Below, in pieces: positions 41,394-41,559 of a DNA stretch of 41,559 nucleotides. Position numbers and translations under genes: made by a program. Each line of letters opens with the position of its first letter. The first letter of the stretch is position 1. The notes beneath the pieces were generated by a model that saw only the letters and a list, made by a program, of their open reading frames with translations, had not been told where the DNA came from and did no database searches. The stretch comes from Gordonia neofelifaecis NRRL B-59395. GTDB taxonomy: Bacteria > Actinomycetota > Actinomycetes > Mycobacteriales > Mycobacteriaceae. Where the stretch lies: assembly GCF_000192435.1 (NCBI RefSeq), contig NZ_AEUD01000022.1, positions 1 through 41,559 on the forward strand. The letters are read 5' to 3'.

Positions 41394-41514
41394 GGTTTCG
41401 ACTGCGGTGCTCGCTGCGCTGCGCTCCTCGCTCAACCAGCGGGAGGCGCATTGCCCGCTGGTTGCGGGAGCGGAGCGAGTCGAAACCCCGCAGGACACCC
41501 ACCCGCTGGTTGAG
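41394..41514. repeat. Dispersed inverted repeat of CTGGTTGAG/TCGAAACC type
   Basis: GGTTTCGACT (41394-41403) is the exact inverse of AGTCGAAACC (41478-41487), and inside CAACCAGCGGG (41433-41443) is the inverse of CCCGCTGGTTG (41454-41464). A third word CCCGCTGGTTGAG starts at 41502. This resembles the short dispersed repeats seen in Gordonia and related genomes. It follows glfT1 directly and may act as terminator. No gene lies in 41369-41559. Confidence 0.75.
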
Positions 41515-41559
41515 CCCGGATCCACCGATGGGTTCGGTCTGGTCGCTGGTGAGGCGGGA

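Overview
The window is high-GC actinobacterial DNA from a mycolic-acid-containing member of the Mycobacteriales; Gordonia is my best guess, from overall protein resemblance and the repeat style, not from a search. The order-level clues are an Ag85-like mycolyltransferase-type esterase, the proteasome activator Bpa ending in GQYL, and the wzm-wzt-glfT1 galactan cluster for arabinogalactan. Both ends match, from memory, one M. tuberculosis neighbourhood: the left end resembles Rv3772 (pat/hisC2) and the right end Rv3777, Rv3778c, Rv3780, Rv3783, Rv3781 and Rv3782. The roughly 34 kb between these anchors is an accessory block rich in catabolic genes, each next to its own regulator.

Left part (1-9.3 kb): a 27-bp tandem repeat, a terminator, tRNA-Arg(ACG), tRNA-Ser(GCT), pat, a palindromic element, a secreted esterase and a hotdog thioesterase. 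A six-gene minus-strand unit follows: ABC-2 ATPase, permease, DesK-like histidine kinase, LuxR-type response regulator, acyltransferase-3 membrane protein and a protein of unknown function. It looks like a drug or envelope-stress sensing and export module.

Middle part (9.4-28.6 kb): a GAF regulator, aldehyde dehydrogenase and DUF779 cluster; a YeiH-type transporter divergent from a LysR regulator across three overlapping inverted repeats, followed by a methyltransferase and an FUSC-type membrane protein; an MFS transporter divergent from a GlxA-type regulator; a 2-hydroxyacid dehydrogenase; a membrane Ser/Thr kinase; a LysR effector domain without a DNA-binding domain; an isochorismatase-maleylpyruvate isomerase fusion; a PaaI-type thioesterase divergent from an HxlR regulator; and a glutaryl-CoA dehydrogenase/CoA-transferase operon divergent from a LacI regulator over a perfect LacI-type operator.

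Right part (28.6-41.6 kb): an SRPBCC protein and a zinc-ribbon protein, a PucR regulator divergent from a TauD-type dioxygenase plus MFS transporter, a lone PhaC-like hydrolase, a gap holding the rearranged remains of a membrane methyltransferase gene, tRNA-Ser(TGA), a quinone oxidoreductase, a MarR regulator, a cysteine-desulfurase-fold protein without its PLP lysine, Bpa, and wzm-wzt-glfT1. The window ends in a Gordonia-like dispersed inverted repeat. No phage, transposase, CRISPR or rRNA was seen.

The most unusual items are the inverted and shattered methyltransferase pseudogene with a TTCGA repeat expansion, the hydrolase/isomerase fusion, the two homologous 79-bp palindromes between convergent genes, and the triple operator between yeiH and its LysR gene.
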